From Pantoea ananatis LMG 2665 (GTDB lineage Bacteria; Pseudomonadota; Gammaproteobacteria; Enterobacterales; Enterobacteriaceae): DNA of 64,000 nt. The translations under genes were made by a program, and so were the position numbers. Positions within the stretch are counted from its first letter, which is position 1, and the number at the start of each line of letters is the position of its first letter. Location: the NCBI RefSeq assembly GCF_000710035.2, contig NZ_JMJJ01000012.1, positions 42,376 to 106,375 of the forward strand, in the 5' to 3' direction. The notes beneath the pieces were generated by a model. That model searched no databases and was not told where the DNA came from. It saw only the letters and a program-made list of their open reading frames with translations. Of the stretch, positions 26,897 through 34,367 are shown piece by piece.

Positions 26897-28108
26897 TTAT
26901 TTGCTCTGGATGACATTTTCCGGTGTCTGCTTTTTCGCTGAACCCAATGTTTTCCACCATATCCACCCTGTGACCAATCCGATAAACACCAGAAAGACTC
27001 CACTCATGAACAGGTAGTAAGCCAGAAGAGAAAAATAGGCATCATGCCTGTCATAGAACCTGTCCAGCCATGAATAGGGATATGTAATAAAGCGCTTTAA
27101 AGGGCTTGTTTCAGATAAAAGTTCAACACAACTTGTCTGACAGTCTTCAGAGTTTATGCGTGAAAGATAAGCGGCCGCTTTAGATTTGTTTCCATGAGCA
27201 AGGTAGTAAATCGCAAGCGCCCCGGTTCGGTTGGTTGAGGTAAAATCTTCCTGCAAACCGGATCTTAAAAAGGCAACATCTTTATCGGTAAGCTTTCCTG
27301 CACGGGCTTTGTAATAAAGCAAAATGTCTGAGACAAAATGGTTATCAAGTAAAGGAATGAGGCCCGTGTCCAGAGGCGTCTTTTCACGAGAGTCAGTGTA
27401 GATAATCGCCTGATAAAATTGCGTTGCGTATCTGCTGTCGCGGGGACGGTAATAGGCCGGGCTGATGGCCTTTTTGTACAATGGCTCACGGAAATCAGCC
27501 CACTTTCCTCGGTTATTATCGGTAGTGGTTTCCCAGTACCGGTAATTTCCGAAACTGTCTTTCCAGGCAAAGAAAGCATGACTGGGCGCAAAAACCACCC
27601 ATGACTCAATCCCTGCCTGGGATGCTGCAGTCATCATTAAATAAGTGTTGGCGTCGCAATCTGAATTGTCTGCTGCATAATTCGCTGCTACAGCACCACC
27701 CGGGCGATAATAAAAATGTTTTGCGAGGGTATGTCCTGCACATGCAACGAATTTCTCATTTCCTGCGTCAGTAAGGTCTGTGTGACAGTGACCTTTTACG
27801 TCTTCAAGGTAGAGCGTAACTTTGTTGCGGGCTTGCTGAGCAACTGCATCATTAACGATCCGGTTAGTTACGTCCATATTTATCAGGTCATAAACCAAAC
27901 CGGTCCGGTTTAGCGCATTTGCTGCAGTTGTTGATGTGATGTTCTCTGAGGAATGGGTTTTGTAGAATTCCTTTTTAAAATTGGAATACAACCTGAAATC
28001 CTTCCAACACGTGTCCAGCAGTATCGCGCCAAAAAATAATGTCAGCACACTCACTAATGCCAGAGGGTGAAAAAAGCAGTTCTTTTCGCGCACAATTGAT
28101 GCCTTCAT
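26897..28108 (-). CDS. Membrane-anchored transglutaminase-like protein
   Basis: The 403-residue protein has membrane segments near residues 14-34 and 360-390, with a large domain between. The region SDCDANTYLMMTAASQAGI (Cys151), PSHAFFAW (His177) and YRYWETTTD fits the Cys-His-Asp/Glu layout of the transglutaminase-like superfamily, where a Cys at the N-cap of a helix is followed by the H-x-W strand pair. Such domains act as peptidases or crosslinkers. The topology places it on the periplasmic side. I do not recognise a named family; the triad is inferred by eye. It lies on the strand opposite to the tra genes. Confidence 0.6.
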   Translation of the reverse strand: MKASIVREKNCFFHPLALVSVLTLFFGAILLDTCWKDFRLYSNFKKEFYKTHSSENITSTTAANALNRTGLVYDLINMDVTNRIVNDAVAQQARNKVTLYLEDVKGHCHTDLTDAGNEKFVACAGHTLAKHFYYRPGGAVAANYAADNSDCDANTYLMMTAASQAGIESWVVFAPSHAFFAWKDSFGNYRYWETTTDNNRGKWADFREPLYKKAISPAYYRPRDSRYATQFYQAIIYTDSREKTPLDTGLIPLLDNHFVSDILLYYKARAGKLTDKDVAFLRSGLQEDFTSTNRTGALAIYYLAHGNKSKAAAYLSRINSEDCQTSCVELLSETSPLKRFITYPYSWLDRFYDRHDAYFSLLAYYLFMSGVFLVFIGLVTGWIWWKTLGSAKKQTPENVIQSK

Positions 28109-28296
28109 TGAGGGTAGATATTTGCATCATTTCGGCATCGGTGTGTGAATCTTTAGGGATTTCAGGACCTGCACCGTCAGTTTAACATTCGCCATAAACT
28201 GTGTTCTGACGACTCTTTAAGATTTATCACTCCCCCAGGCTCTATCGTGGTCCGAAATGCTCCGCTAACGCGAGATATACCTTATGTGGTTCGGCT

Positions 28297-28851
28297 TTAT
28301 TTACACAGAGAATGCAGGAATGCGACGGAAAGCGGCTCAGTTTTTCTGTCGCCAGCGCCCCTGAACAGCAGACGGGCACTTTTTTCAGAGGTTACGCTAA
28401 CAGGTAGGCTTTCGGCACCGTTGGCCAGAAGCCATATAGTGCGCGTTATTCCGTCCGTAAAACTCGTATTCAGGACGGGTAGCCCTTTATCCAGCTCATA
28501 ACGTGCATCGCACAACGCCAGTGGAACGGGGTCAGTGTATCCGGGCGAAAAGCATTTCTCAGACCGATGAAACTTGAAATCTTTTCGCCACACGGTTTCA
28601 TCGCCGTTTGCAAGCTGAGGTTCCCGACCATTTTGTGCCCATGCTTCAAGAAAAGGGCGTTTCCGGACAATCACGACCCATTTGTCAGAATCATGGTCCA
28701 GCGACAGTTTCATCCAGGCCTTTTGGTCGTTTATCAGGCCGACTGAAAAGGTGCAGATTTTGGCTCCATATTCTCCGTCCTCGCGCCCTATCCGACATAT
28801 TCCGCAGGCGGCAAGCAAAGGATGTTCATTGAATATCGGATCTGCATTCAT
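28297..28851 (-). CDS. Hypothetical soluble protein
   Basis: The 184-residue protein has no signal peptide or membrane segment. Visible features are an N-terminal CGICRIG, WVVIVRKRPFLEAW in the middle and a C-terminal RLLFRGAGDRKTE. No family recognised. It is transcribed with the other minus-strand genes of this block but is separated by 41 bases from the upstream gene and 188 bases from the downstream one. Confidence 0.5.
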   Translation of the reverse strand: MNADPIFNEHPLLAACGICRIGREDGEYGAKICTFSVGLINDQKAWMKLSLDHDSDKWVVIVRKRPFLEAWAQNGREPQLANGDETVWRKDFKFHRSEKCFSPGYTDPVPLALCDARYELDKGLPVLNTSFTDGITRTIWLLANGAESLPVSVTSEKSARLLFRGAGDRKTEPLSVAFLHSLCK

Positions 28852-28892
28852 GAGGTCGCTCGCTTGTTATCATGGCCTTAATCACGACACGG

Positions 28893-29102
28893 TCAACGGC
28901 GATCGGGCTTTTCAGCAATCAGATAGGTCAGGCCGTAAACAACCAGTCCACCGACGAGAACGAGCAGCGGAGCAATGATGCGCATGGCCCCTTCATTCAG
29001 TGTTGCCGCCAGAAATATTCCCACCACCATAGCCATTAAGACCAGACCGCCGGACACTTCGGCGATAAGCTTACGAAGCAGTCTAATAATTTTCGATAGC
29101 AT
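28893..29102 (-). CDS. Small two-helix membrane protein
   Basis: I start at ATG 29102 (MLSKIIRLLRKL), which overlaps the upstream gene by 20 bases; a longer frame from GTG 29273 lies inside that gene. The 69-residue protein has two helices (GGLVLMAMVVGIFLAATL and IIAPLLVLVGGLVVYGLTYL) and a basic tail. Overlap implies co-translation with the gene at 29083-29724. Function unknown. Confidence 0.6.
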   Translation of the reverse strand: MLSKIIRLLRKLIAEVSGGLVLMAMVVGIFLAATLNEGAMRIIAPLLVLVGGLVVYGLTYLIAEKPDRR

Positions 29103-29724
29103 TGATAAATTCTCTGGAGGCGGAGGGGTTTTTACGCAGCATTTCACCCATTTTGATGAAGTTCTGCAGGGGTTCTTCAAACATGAAATAGAGCATGTCG
29201 TAATCGTTAACCCGCAGCTTTCGCCACAGTTCAGGGTTCTGCATCTGCAGCCGTCTGGAGGCTTCACAGGCACGGGATATCACGCCCTGAGCAATGACGC
29301 CGCCAGTCATGCCACCGGTCAGTCCCCGGAGGGCAACGCGCGTCATGAATGACAGCATGACACCACTGACGACCTTTGAACCGAGATAGGAAGACAATGT
29401 CAGTTGTGTAGCGGTCCTGCTGGTCATTGATGTTGCACTGCCAATCAGTTTGTCATAAACCTTACGCAGTGCGGGTTCGGGCAGGTACTGCAGAGAATCA
29501 TCGATGATGATCTTAACGATTTTCGCAATTTCGTTTCTGTTCCTGAAGGCATTATATACAGCACGGCCAACGCGAACGTCGTCGTGCATATTGCGTGACT
29601 GGATGCGTCGGCCGCCATCAGAAAGGTCCAAATCCTGAAAGGTTCGCTCCAGTCCGAGATAAAAGTCCATTGGTACTGAAACCACGCCCGATACGATTGA
29701 ACGGGCGAGCATTGTTGCGTCCAT
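29083..29724 (-). CDS. Hypothetical protein with Gly-rich hydrophobic segment
   Basis: The 213-residue protein is preceded by AAGGA directly before its ATG. Residues 112-150 (SSYLGSKVVSGVMLSF, then GLTGGMTGGVIAQGVI) are Gly-rich and hydrophobic, possibly membrane-inserting, between two charged helical regions. This layout, a glycine-zipper-like hairpin in a soluble protein next to a small two-helix membrane protein, is seen in some toxin/immunity or exclusion pairs, but I have no family match. First gene of the minus-strand operon. Confidence 0.55.
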   Translation of the reverse strand: MDATMLARSIVSGVVSVPMDFYLGLERTFQDLDLSDGGRRIQSRNMHDDVRVGRAVYNAFRNRNEIAKIVKIIIDDSLQYLPEPALRKVYDKLIGSATSMTSRTATQLTLSSYLGSKVVSGVMLSFMTRVALRGLTGGMTGGVIAQGVISRACEASRRLQMQNPELWRKLRVNDYDMLYFMFEEPLQNFIKMGEMLRKNPSASREFINAIENY

Positions 29725-29749
29725 TCCTTTTCCCCAATAACCGTGTCGT

Positions 29750-29801
29750 CTGACAGGTAAACATTAAAATATTGTAACTGTCAGGGCAATATTTTGACAG
29801 T
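29750..29801 (-). promoter_or_regulatory. Array of TGACAG boxes upstream of minus-strand operon
   Basis: CTGACAG (29750-29756), CTGTCAG (29778-29784) and TGACAGT (29795-29801) form two overlapping inverted repeats, 26-48 bases before the first gene of the operon. AATATT occurs twice in the spacers. On the minus strand a weak promoter (TTGCCC, then TTTAAT about 16 bases later) overlaps the boxes. This fits a repressor-binding region. Confidence 0.5.
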
Positions 29802-30221
29802 TCAGGCAGTCACGAAACCAGGCTGTCATCGGTACATAACCTTTCCAAAAACCCCTGTGGGCATCGACACCCCATTCCCGGACTGAATGCGCGCTGCACC
29901 GCCATGCGCGTGTATTCAGGTCGATTGAGGACTGCAGGTGATTTTGAGAATAGTCTGGATCGAGGGCGGTTTATTTTTAACCATCCGACACCTTAAAACC
30001 CTATTAAATGCTGGATTTAGCCGGTTGCTGCGGGTATGCTTTTCTGACTTCGCCGGGCGGCGATCTATTCAGATCCTTATCAGAATACTGTGGTGGTTGA
30101 TGATAGGGATGAGCGAAACCTGTGGCCGGACATGCGCGGTACGGGGAAAGATTTATCCGGATGGGACGTATCCGTGAAAACGTCCAGGGTACAGAGAACG
30201 ACAATTGCCGGACTCTGAATG
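29802..30221. other. Non-coding region upstream of replicon control
   Basis: About 420 bases without a credible gene. It should contain the repA mRNA promoter, which I could not assign. A small stem GGACG/CGTCC (30165-30185) lies near its right end. Confidence 0.35.
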
Positions 30222-30297
30222 CAAAAACCCCCCGAAACTGTTATCAACTTGGCGGAAGAGACAGAATCAGGGGGTCCAAAAGCAGGCGCAGCGCCTG
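30222..30297 (-). ncRNA. Antisense copy-number/incompatibility RNA (CopA/RNAI type)
   Basis: A minus-strand RNA of about 75 nt is predicted. It begins about 7 bases after a TATAAT box and ends in an intrinsic terminator: ACCCCC (complement of 30270-30275) pairs with GGGGGT (complement of 30227-30232), followed by TTTTT. CTGT/ACAG pairs extend the stem. The loop contains CCGCCAA; the sense RNA loop is TTGGCGG (30249-30255), the loop motif known from IncFII, I-complex and L/M control RNAs. It should bind the repA leader mRNA and block leader/RepA translation. A second small hairpin (CAGGCG/CGCCTG) lies at its 5' end. Confidence 0.85.
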
Positions 30298-30303
30298 TGA
30301 AGG

Positions 30304-30331
30304 ATTATAACGCATGCATTTCATAAGACAA
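30304..30331 (-). promoter_or_regulatory. Promoter of antisense RNA
   Basis: On the minus strand, TTGTCT (complement of 30326-30331), a 16-base spacer and a perfect TATAAT (complement of 30304-30309). It points left into the antisense RNA. Confidence 0.8.
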
Positions 30332-30359
30332 GCCCTGCCCGCCATAAGTCCGGGACAGG

Positions 30360-30698
30360 GTGAATGACCAGATTTTAATCGGGTTAAACTGCCCGACCCC
30401 GTATGAAGCCAGACGTTGCAGCAGTGACTATTCTGCTGCCGGCATTTGCCCCCCGACCGGGTGTGGCCTGGCACCTGCTACGTTGCTGACGTCTGTTTTC
30501 CGGCTGAACCGGCCGGAAATACCTCTTCACATCAAAACTGTATTGTTCGCTCGTGAAACCCGCAGTAATGACGGTGGGCTTCCCCGCGTCTTTTTTCCGG
30601 CTTTCCTGTTTACACGTCAGGTTGTCAGTGAAGACCGGCGACATACCTGTGGCCAGAGAACTGAACGGTCTCAGTCTGACAGGGAGGCGCTGTCATGA
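30360..30698 (+). CDS. Possible repA leader ORF
   Basis: A frame opening at GTG 30360, just after GGGACAGG, ends in TGA overlapping the repA ATG (ATGA, 30695-30698). In IncFII (tap) and I-complex (repY) replicons a leader peptide is translated first and hands ribosomes to the Rep gene. Known leaders are short, about 25-30 codons; this frame has 112 codons, so the real start may be further in. CCGCCA at 30339-30344 could pair with the TGGCGG of the upstream loop (30250-30255), as in the pseudoknot known from I-complex plasmids. The protein sequence resembles nothing known. Confidence 0.4.
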   Translation: MNDQILIGLNCPTPYEARRCSSDYSAAGICPPTGCGLAPATLLTSVFRLNRPEIPLHIKTVLFARETRSNDGGLPRVFFPAFLFTRQVVSEDRRHTCGQRTERSQSDREALS

Positions 30699-31714
30699 AA
30701 CAGGGCAACCCGTCACGGCACTGGAGTCAGCTCAGCACGGAAGAACAGGTACGTTTCTGGCAGGGCGTTGATGCCGGTGAAACGGCATCGTTTCTCGTTC
30801 CCGCCGGACCCCGTAAAACCCGCCGCGTCAGGGGTGAACACTCCACGCGGGCGAAATGCGAAAACCCGCAGTGGTTCCGGCCGGCGCGCTATAAGCCGGT
30901 AGGTGGCCAGATCGGCTACCTTTACAACCGACTGGTGAAAACCGATCCGGAAACCGGCCTCAGCGAGCTGCGAATGCGAATGTCGCTGCACCCTTACTAT
31001 TTGATGAACCGGCAGAAGGCGGGACGTAAGAACCACTTCAAACCGGAAAAGGCCCGGCTGCTGGATACCACCTGGCCGGTTCTGATCAGTTTCTGCGATA
31101 AAGGCAAACATTCTGTCGGCATGTGCACGTCGCGGCTGGCTCACGAGGTCAGTCCGAAAGACGAACACGGCAACGTCATTCCGGAGACGGCCGTCACGGT
31201 GAGCCGCATGTCCCGCCTGATCAGCGAACAGGTCCGGTATGGCGTGCTCGCGGTGTCGGAAGAAAAAATGTGGGACCGCGAGTCCGGGCAGTGGCTGCCG
31301 AAGTACGTCTGGATCACCGATGCCGGTTTCCGGATGCTGGGCGCGGACATGGCCAGACTCTTAAAGGAGCAGGAAAAGGCGCTGCGCAGTAGTGAGGAAC
31401 GCCGGCAGATGATAGTGGAAGGGCTGATGAGTGAGGATGAAGACATCTCGCCACAGGCTGCCCGACGTCGTTGGTACGACCGCAAGAGGCGTGAGTCGCT
31501 GAAGTACCGCCGCCAGCAGGGGGCGATGCGCAAGCGGGCTAACCGGCTGAGCCGCCATCCACGGGACGTGCAGGTGTTTGAGATGATGAAGCACCTGCGT
31601 AAAACGCTGCCCGCAGGCGAACTGCTGTACTGCACGGATGACCGTCTTGAGAAGCTGGCCATCCGGCAACTTTTTCAGATGCAGCTGTTTGAGGTACACG
31701 ACACCCACGTTTAG
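30695..31714 (+). CDS. repA: Replication initiator RepA (IncFII superfamily, RepZ-like)
   Basis: The 339-residue protein is the initiator that acts at the origin just downstream. The blocks CENPQWFRP, YLYNRLVKTDPETG, SLHPYYLMNR, WPVLISFCD, ETAVTVSRMSRLISEQVR, PKYVWITDAGFRMLG and EDISPQAARRRWYDRKR are those I know from RepA/RepZ of the IncFII superfamily, nearest to the I-complex type. The C-terminal third is strongly basic. GGGAGG lies 8 bases before the ATG. Expression is likely controlled by the antisense RNA at 30222-30297 through a leader ORF. Confidence 0.93.
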   Translation: MKQGNPSRHWSQLSTEEQVRFWQGVDAGETASFLVPAGPRKTRRVRGEHSTRAKCENPQWFRPARYKPVGGQIGYLYNRLVKTDPETGLSELRMRMSLHPYYLMNRQKAGRKNHFKPEKARLLDTTWPVLISFCDKGKHSVGMCTSRLAHEVSPKDEHGNVIPETAVTVSRMSRLISEQVRYGVLAVSEEKMWDRESGQWLPKYVWITDAGFRMLGADMARLLKEQEKALRSSEERRQMIVEGLMSEDEDISPQAARRRWYDRKRRESLKYRRQQGAMRKRANRLSRHPRDVQVFEMMKHLRKTLPAGELLYCTDDRLEKLAIRQLFQMQLFEVHDTHV

Positions 31715-31741
31715 CACGTGACCCCACGACTTACAGACCAT

Positions 31742-31761
31742 GCCCCTTAACCGGGGCTTTT
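31742..31761 (+). terminator. Terminator after repA
   Basis: GCCCC (31742-31746) and GGGGC (31753-31757) with loop TTAACC, followed by TTTT; a further run of eight T lies 12 bases on. Confidence 0.7.
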
Positions 31762-31869
31762 GCCGTGGTTTTTTTTCAGATTCTGGCCGTATTTCTGTCC
31801 GATCTGGCGCTTTTCACCCATCCTGACGTATTCCCGATGCCGGCAGTTGGCGCATAACGCCGCCGCCGG

Positions 31870-32014
31870 TAACTTATTCACAAAAATCCGCAATGGGATA
31901 ACCTCAGAAAGCAGCAACCGGATATCAGATAATCTGCAAAACAATCTTAAACACTGTTTTAAGTTCTTCCGATAAACCCGGAATGATCTCTGTCACCCGC
32001 GACATTGTGGATAA
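31870..32014 (+). other. Probable replication origin (oriR) with DnaA boxes
   Basis: Two DnaA boxes flank an AT-rich stretch: TTATTCACA (31874-31882, fits TTATNCACA) and a perfect box on the minus strand (TGTGGATAA, 32006-32014). The origin of IncFII-type plasmids lies shortly downstream of repA and uses DnaA, so the position fits. Confidence 0.6.
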
Positions 32015-32642
32015 GTAGAAAAGGACTTCGCTCGCAGCGGCCTCAGGCGTCCGCGCCGCTCAGAACGGGAAGTAACTCCCGCTGACGCGGGCCCCAAAAA
32101 CCAGTCATTTTAGTTACAGCATACATCCATTCACTGTAAACAGCACCGACGCAGTCCTGCACCCTGAGTGCCCCTCCAGACAGAGGCCGGAGCCGGAACT
32201 GATAACCCATCGCCCCCACTGACCAGCCGCCCCCGCCCGGCCCTTTGGGCCGGAACAGGCGTGGCTGATTAATGGGTGTTGTAACTAATAATTAAGGTGT
32301 CGCTGTGAGTGGCGTTGCTTCAGGGTACAGTGAACACCCCCCTAAGCGTCAGCAGCAAGCTGCCGACACTAAGGCCCCGGAAATCACGCCCTTCACGTCG
32401 CAAGCGCCGTGAAGCCCGCTCACCGGGGTTAAAGGGGTTACCCACATTTCTTCATTAATGAAAGCACGTAGGGCTCTTCAGGGAAAGGTAGGGTAGGGCA
32501 CGATTTATACGGCTGTAACCGGCTACGCCGGGCGTACGGCGCCGTTCAGCCTCTGCGTCATCTTTTAGATCATCCGGCGCCTTCATGCCGCTGAAGCGGC
32601 ATTATGAATACGGCTCTCACTGCAGTGGTTAATTCAGATTGA
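32015..32642. other. GC-rich non-coding region downstream of origin
   Basis: About 630 bases with no credible gene on either strand. Several short GC palindromes are present but no repeats of iteron type were noticed. Confidence 0.4.
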
Positions 32643-32711
32643 AACGTCCGCTTTGTGCCAGGAGCGGACGTTCCATACATAGTGCTATGTTAGTTTGTCG
32701 GGAGCTGGTCA
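32643..32711 (+). repeat. Dispersed palindromic repeat, copy 1 (parts B and C)
   Basis: Palindrome with arms AACGTCCGCT and AGCGGACGTT around TTGTGCCAGG (32643-32672), then a spacer with TGCTATGTTAGTTT and the tail CGGGAGCTGGTCA. It precedes the Imm35-type gene. Confidence 0.75.
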
Positions 32712-32753
32712 AACCGGCTAGTTCACATGACGTTATTGATTGAGAATGGAATA

Positions 32754-33026
32754 ATGATTACTTATCAAAATGCGATGGAAAAAGCTTTGGATTACCTTAA
32801 AGGCTTTGACACTCCAGTTGTCATTACACTTCATGGCCGATTTTCAGAAGGCTGGTTCTATTGTTATCAATCGAAAGAGTATCTGGAAACGGGTGATTTT
32901 TCTGCTCAGTTGGCGGGAAATGCACCGTTCATAATAGATAAAGATAATGGAGAAATTCACTCATTCGGCACTGCTTATCCGTTAGATAAATACTTGCTGG
33001 ATTACGAACAACAAAAAAACGAATAA
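32754..33026 (+). CDS. Imm35-type immunity protein (orphan)
   Basis: I start at ATG 32754 (MITYQNAMEKAL); an in-frame ATG at 32727 is the alternative. The 90-residue protein shows the Imm35/YrhB pattern: VITLHGRFSEGWFYCYQSKEY, LETGDFSAQLAGNAPFIIDK, and GTAYPLDKYLLDYE. (These three blocks are contiguous or nearly so.) Imm35 proteins neutralise polymorphic toxins of contact- or secretion-based competition systems. No toxin gene lies next to it; both sides carry copies of the dispersed palindromic repeat. It may protect the host from toxins of relatives. Confidence 0.7.
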   Translation: MITYQNAMEKALDYLKGFDTPVVITLHGRFSEGWFYCYQSKEYLETGDFSAQLAGNAPFIIDKDNGEIHSFGTAYPLDKYLLDYEQQKNE

Positions 33027-33053
33027 CGTCCGTTCATCGCTCAAAGCGGGCTG
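33024..33053 (+). repeat. Dispersed palindromic repeat, degenerate part A
   Basis: AACGTCCG, then CGCTCAAAGCGGGCTGAC resembles part A of the family (GTCCGCTTTTCGCTCATAGC...). It starts at the end of the Imm35-type gene. Confidence 0.5.
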
Positions 33054-33237
33054 ACATGCCTCAACAGCTTACCACTGCTTTAACCAGGCTGGACATCGTT
33101 GCCTGAACTCGTTTCGAGTAACGTCGTCAGCAGGCAAGCCGCGCAGCGGTACGACAGCAGAATTTAATAGTTATAATATACGAATGCGATTTAATAACAG
33201 GCGCAGGATTAGGCCGGCGAACCGGCCTGAGGCATTA

Positions 33238-33528
33238 TCAGATGGCGCAATAAACGCGCGCTTCACGTGGCGTGTAGATACCAAACGTCACCACGCTCAG
33301 TAAGCCATTAACAAACGTCTGCTGCACTTCAACCCGACTAACTTTTTCCTGTCCGCCGCACACCTGCGCCGCATCAATGCTCTTACGCTGACCGATACCT
33401 GAAACAAAGAACGGCTGGCTGGTGGTTTTCGTCGCCGCGCCAACTTGATTCTGTTTCATTACGAAAGTCTGTTGCGCACAGCCGGTTAAACTCAGAGCCA
33501 ACAACGCCGCAACACAAAGCTTGTTCAT
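33238..33528 (-). CDS. bor: Bor-family lipoprotein
   Basis: The 96-residue protein is about the size of lambda Bor (97). It has a signal peptide with lipobox LTGC (Cys17), then AQQTF, FFVSGIGQRKSIDAAQVCGG and the C-terminal QQTFVNGLLSVVTFGIYTP, REARVYC, all characteristic of Bor/Iss. Bor is an outer-membrane lipoprotein expressed from lambdoid prophages that raises serum resistance in E. coli. Here it is a single gene with a spacer on both sides, so it is probably a morphon acquired from a phage. Confidence 0.93.
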   Translation of the reverse strand: MNKLCVAALLALSLTGCAQQTFVMKQNQVGAATKTTSQPFFVSGIGQRKSIDAAQVCGGQEKVSRVEVQQTFVNGLLSVVTFGIYTPREARVYCAI

Positions 33529-33726
33529 AAATATCCTTATTGCCTTAAATGAAAAAATAAATGCTGAGTGAAATCATCACTCAGCCAGCAATCAGGTTAT
33601 CGACAACGAAAGCGGAAACATAAGAAAAATTTTTAAATACGCCTGACGGATACGTTTTGCTGAATAGTACAGCAATAAAAAAAACCGCACAGCAGGGGCT
33701 TTTTAGGTTTACCGCAGCGTTTCAGC

Positions 33727-33865
33727 TTAGCGAGTCAAATCGTAGAAGAACTTTTTGACGCCATCGAGAAAGCTTTGTGTATGCGGAGTGTTCTTCTCAC
33801 CCGCCGCACCACCAAAACTCTATTCCAGCTCACGCAGCAGCGACTTATGCTTCTCGCTCATAGCC
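33727..33865 (-). pseudogene. dnaJ: 3' remnant of dnaJ
   Basis: Read on the minus strand, the last 45 codons give SEKHKSLLRELE, stop, [30 protein letters not shown], stop. This matches the DnaJ C-terminus of enterobacteria (ESFGGPTGEHNSPRSKS, FFDGVKKFFDDLTR in E. coli). A Glu codon has become TAG, and everything upstream is missing. The natural end of the gene is retained, with T-rich terminator-like sequence (complement of 33677-33705) after it. It is a passenger of chromosomal origin; the break lies at a copy of the dispersed repeat. Confidence 0.85.
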
Positions 33866-33926
33866 GACCCTGGCCTGCCGTTAGTCCGCTTTGTGCCAAA
33901 AGCGGACGTTCCGGGAGCAGGTCAGC
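33855..33926 (+). repeat. Dispersed palindromic repeat, copy 2
   Basis: A partial A unit (CGCTCATAGCCGAC, 33855-33868), full B unit (33884-33910, GTCCGCTTTGTGCCAAAAGC...) and full tail C (CCGGGAGCAGGTCAGC, 33911-33926). It adjoins the dnaJ remnant. Confidence 0.75.
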
Positions 33927-34030
33927 GCCTCTATGCAGCTAACGCTGCATCTAATGATTAGCTGCATATCTCCATTTTCAATTTTGAAGTCTGATTGATG
34001 AAACTGCGCAGTAAGAGATTTGACTGAACG

Positions 34031-34089
34031 GCCGGACGGCGCGGGTGCAGAACAGCGCCCCAGAGGGAAGGTGTAACGCGCCGTCCGGC
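34031..34089. repeat. 13-bp perfect inverted repeat
   Basis: GCCGGACGGCGCG (34031-34043) and CGCGCCGTCCGGC (34077-34089) with a 33-base centre. No gene is seen in the surrounding 33927-34367 interval. It could be a strong hairpin or the scar of a mobile element. Confidence 0.6.
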
Positions 34090-34272
34090 ACAAGAAGAAG
34101 TATGAAGGCCATCTGCTACAGAAACAACATGGAAGCACTACGGACGTTATGAACATAGCCCATACACACATTGGGTAGTTAATACCAAATATATCATTAG
34201 GTTTATGATCAGTCCGCAGGGACTTTAATTGCAATAGTGTACTTTATAACTTTTTCATGGCCTTGAATGAGT

Positions 34273-34296
34273 TAAGCCATCCCCAGAGATGGCTTA
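34273..34296 (-). terminator. Hairpin after chemoreceptor gene
   Basis: TAAGCCATC (34273-34281) pairs with GATGGCTTA (34288-34296), loop of 6 bases, 72 bases past the chemoreceptor stop. There is no T-run on the minus strand, so it is only a candidate. Confidence 0.4.
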
Positions 34297-34367
34297 TCAG
34301 ACAGAGATGTAGTTTTTGTAAAAGTATGTGCACGTTTAATTACACACATCTAAAGCATTTGAACCGC

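Noticed and set aside
30553..30771. 72-codon + strand frame across the repA start
   Set aside because: It overlaps repA in another frame without a distinct start site; the leader frame ending at 30698 fits better.
31760..31975. 71-codon frame downstream of repA
   Set aside because: It lies in the origin-like region, starts in the terminator T-run and has no ribosome site.
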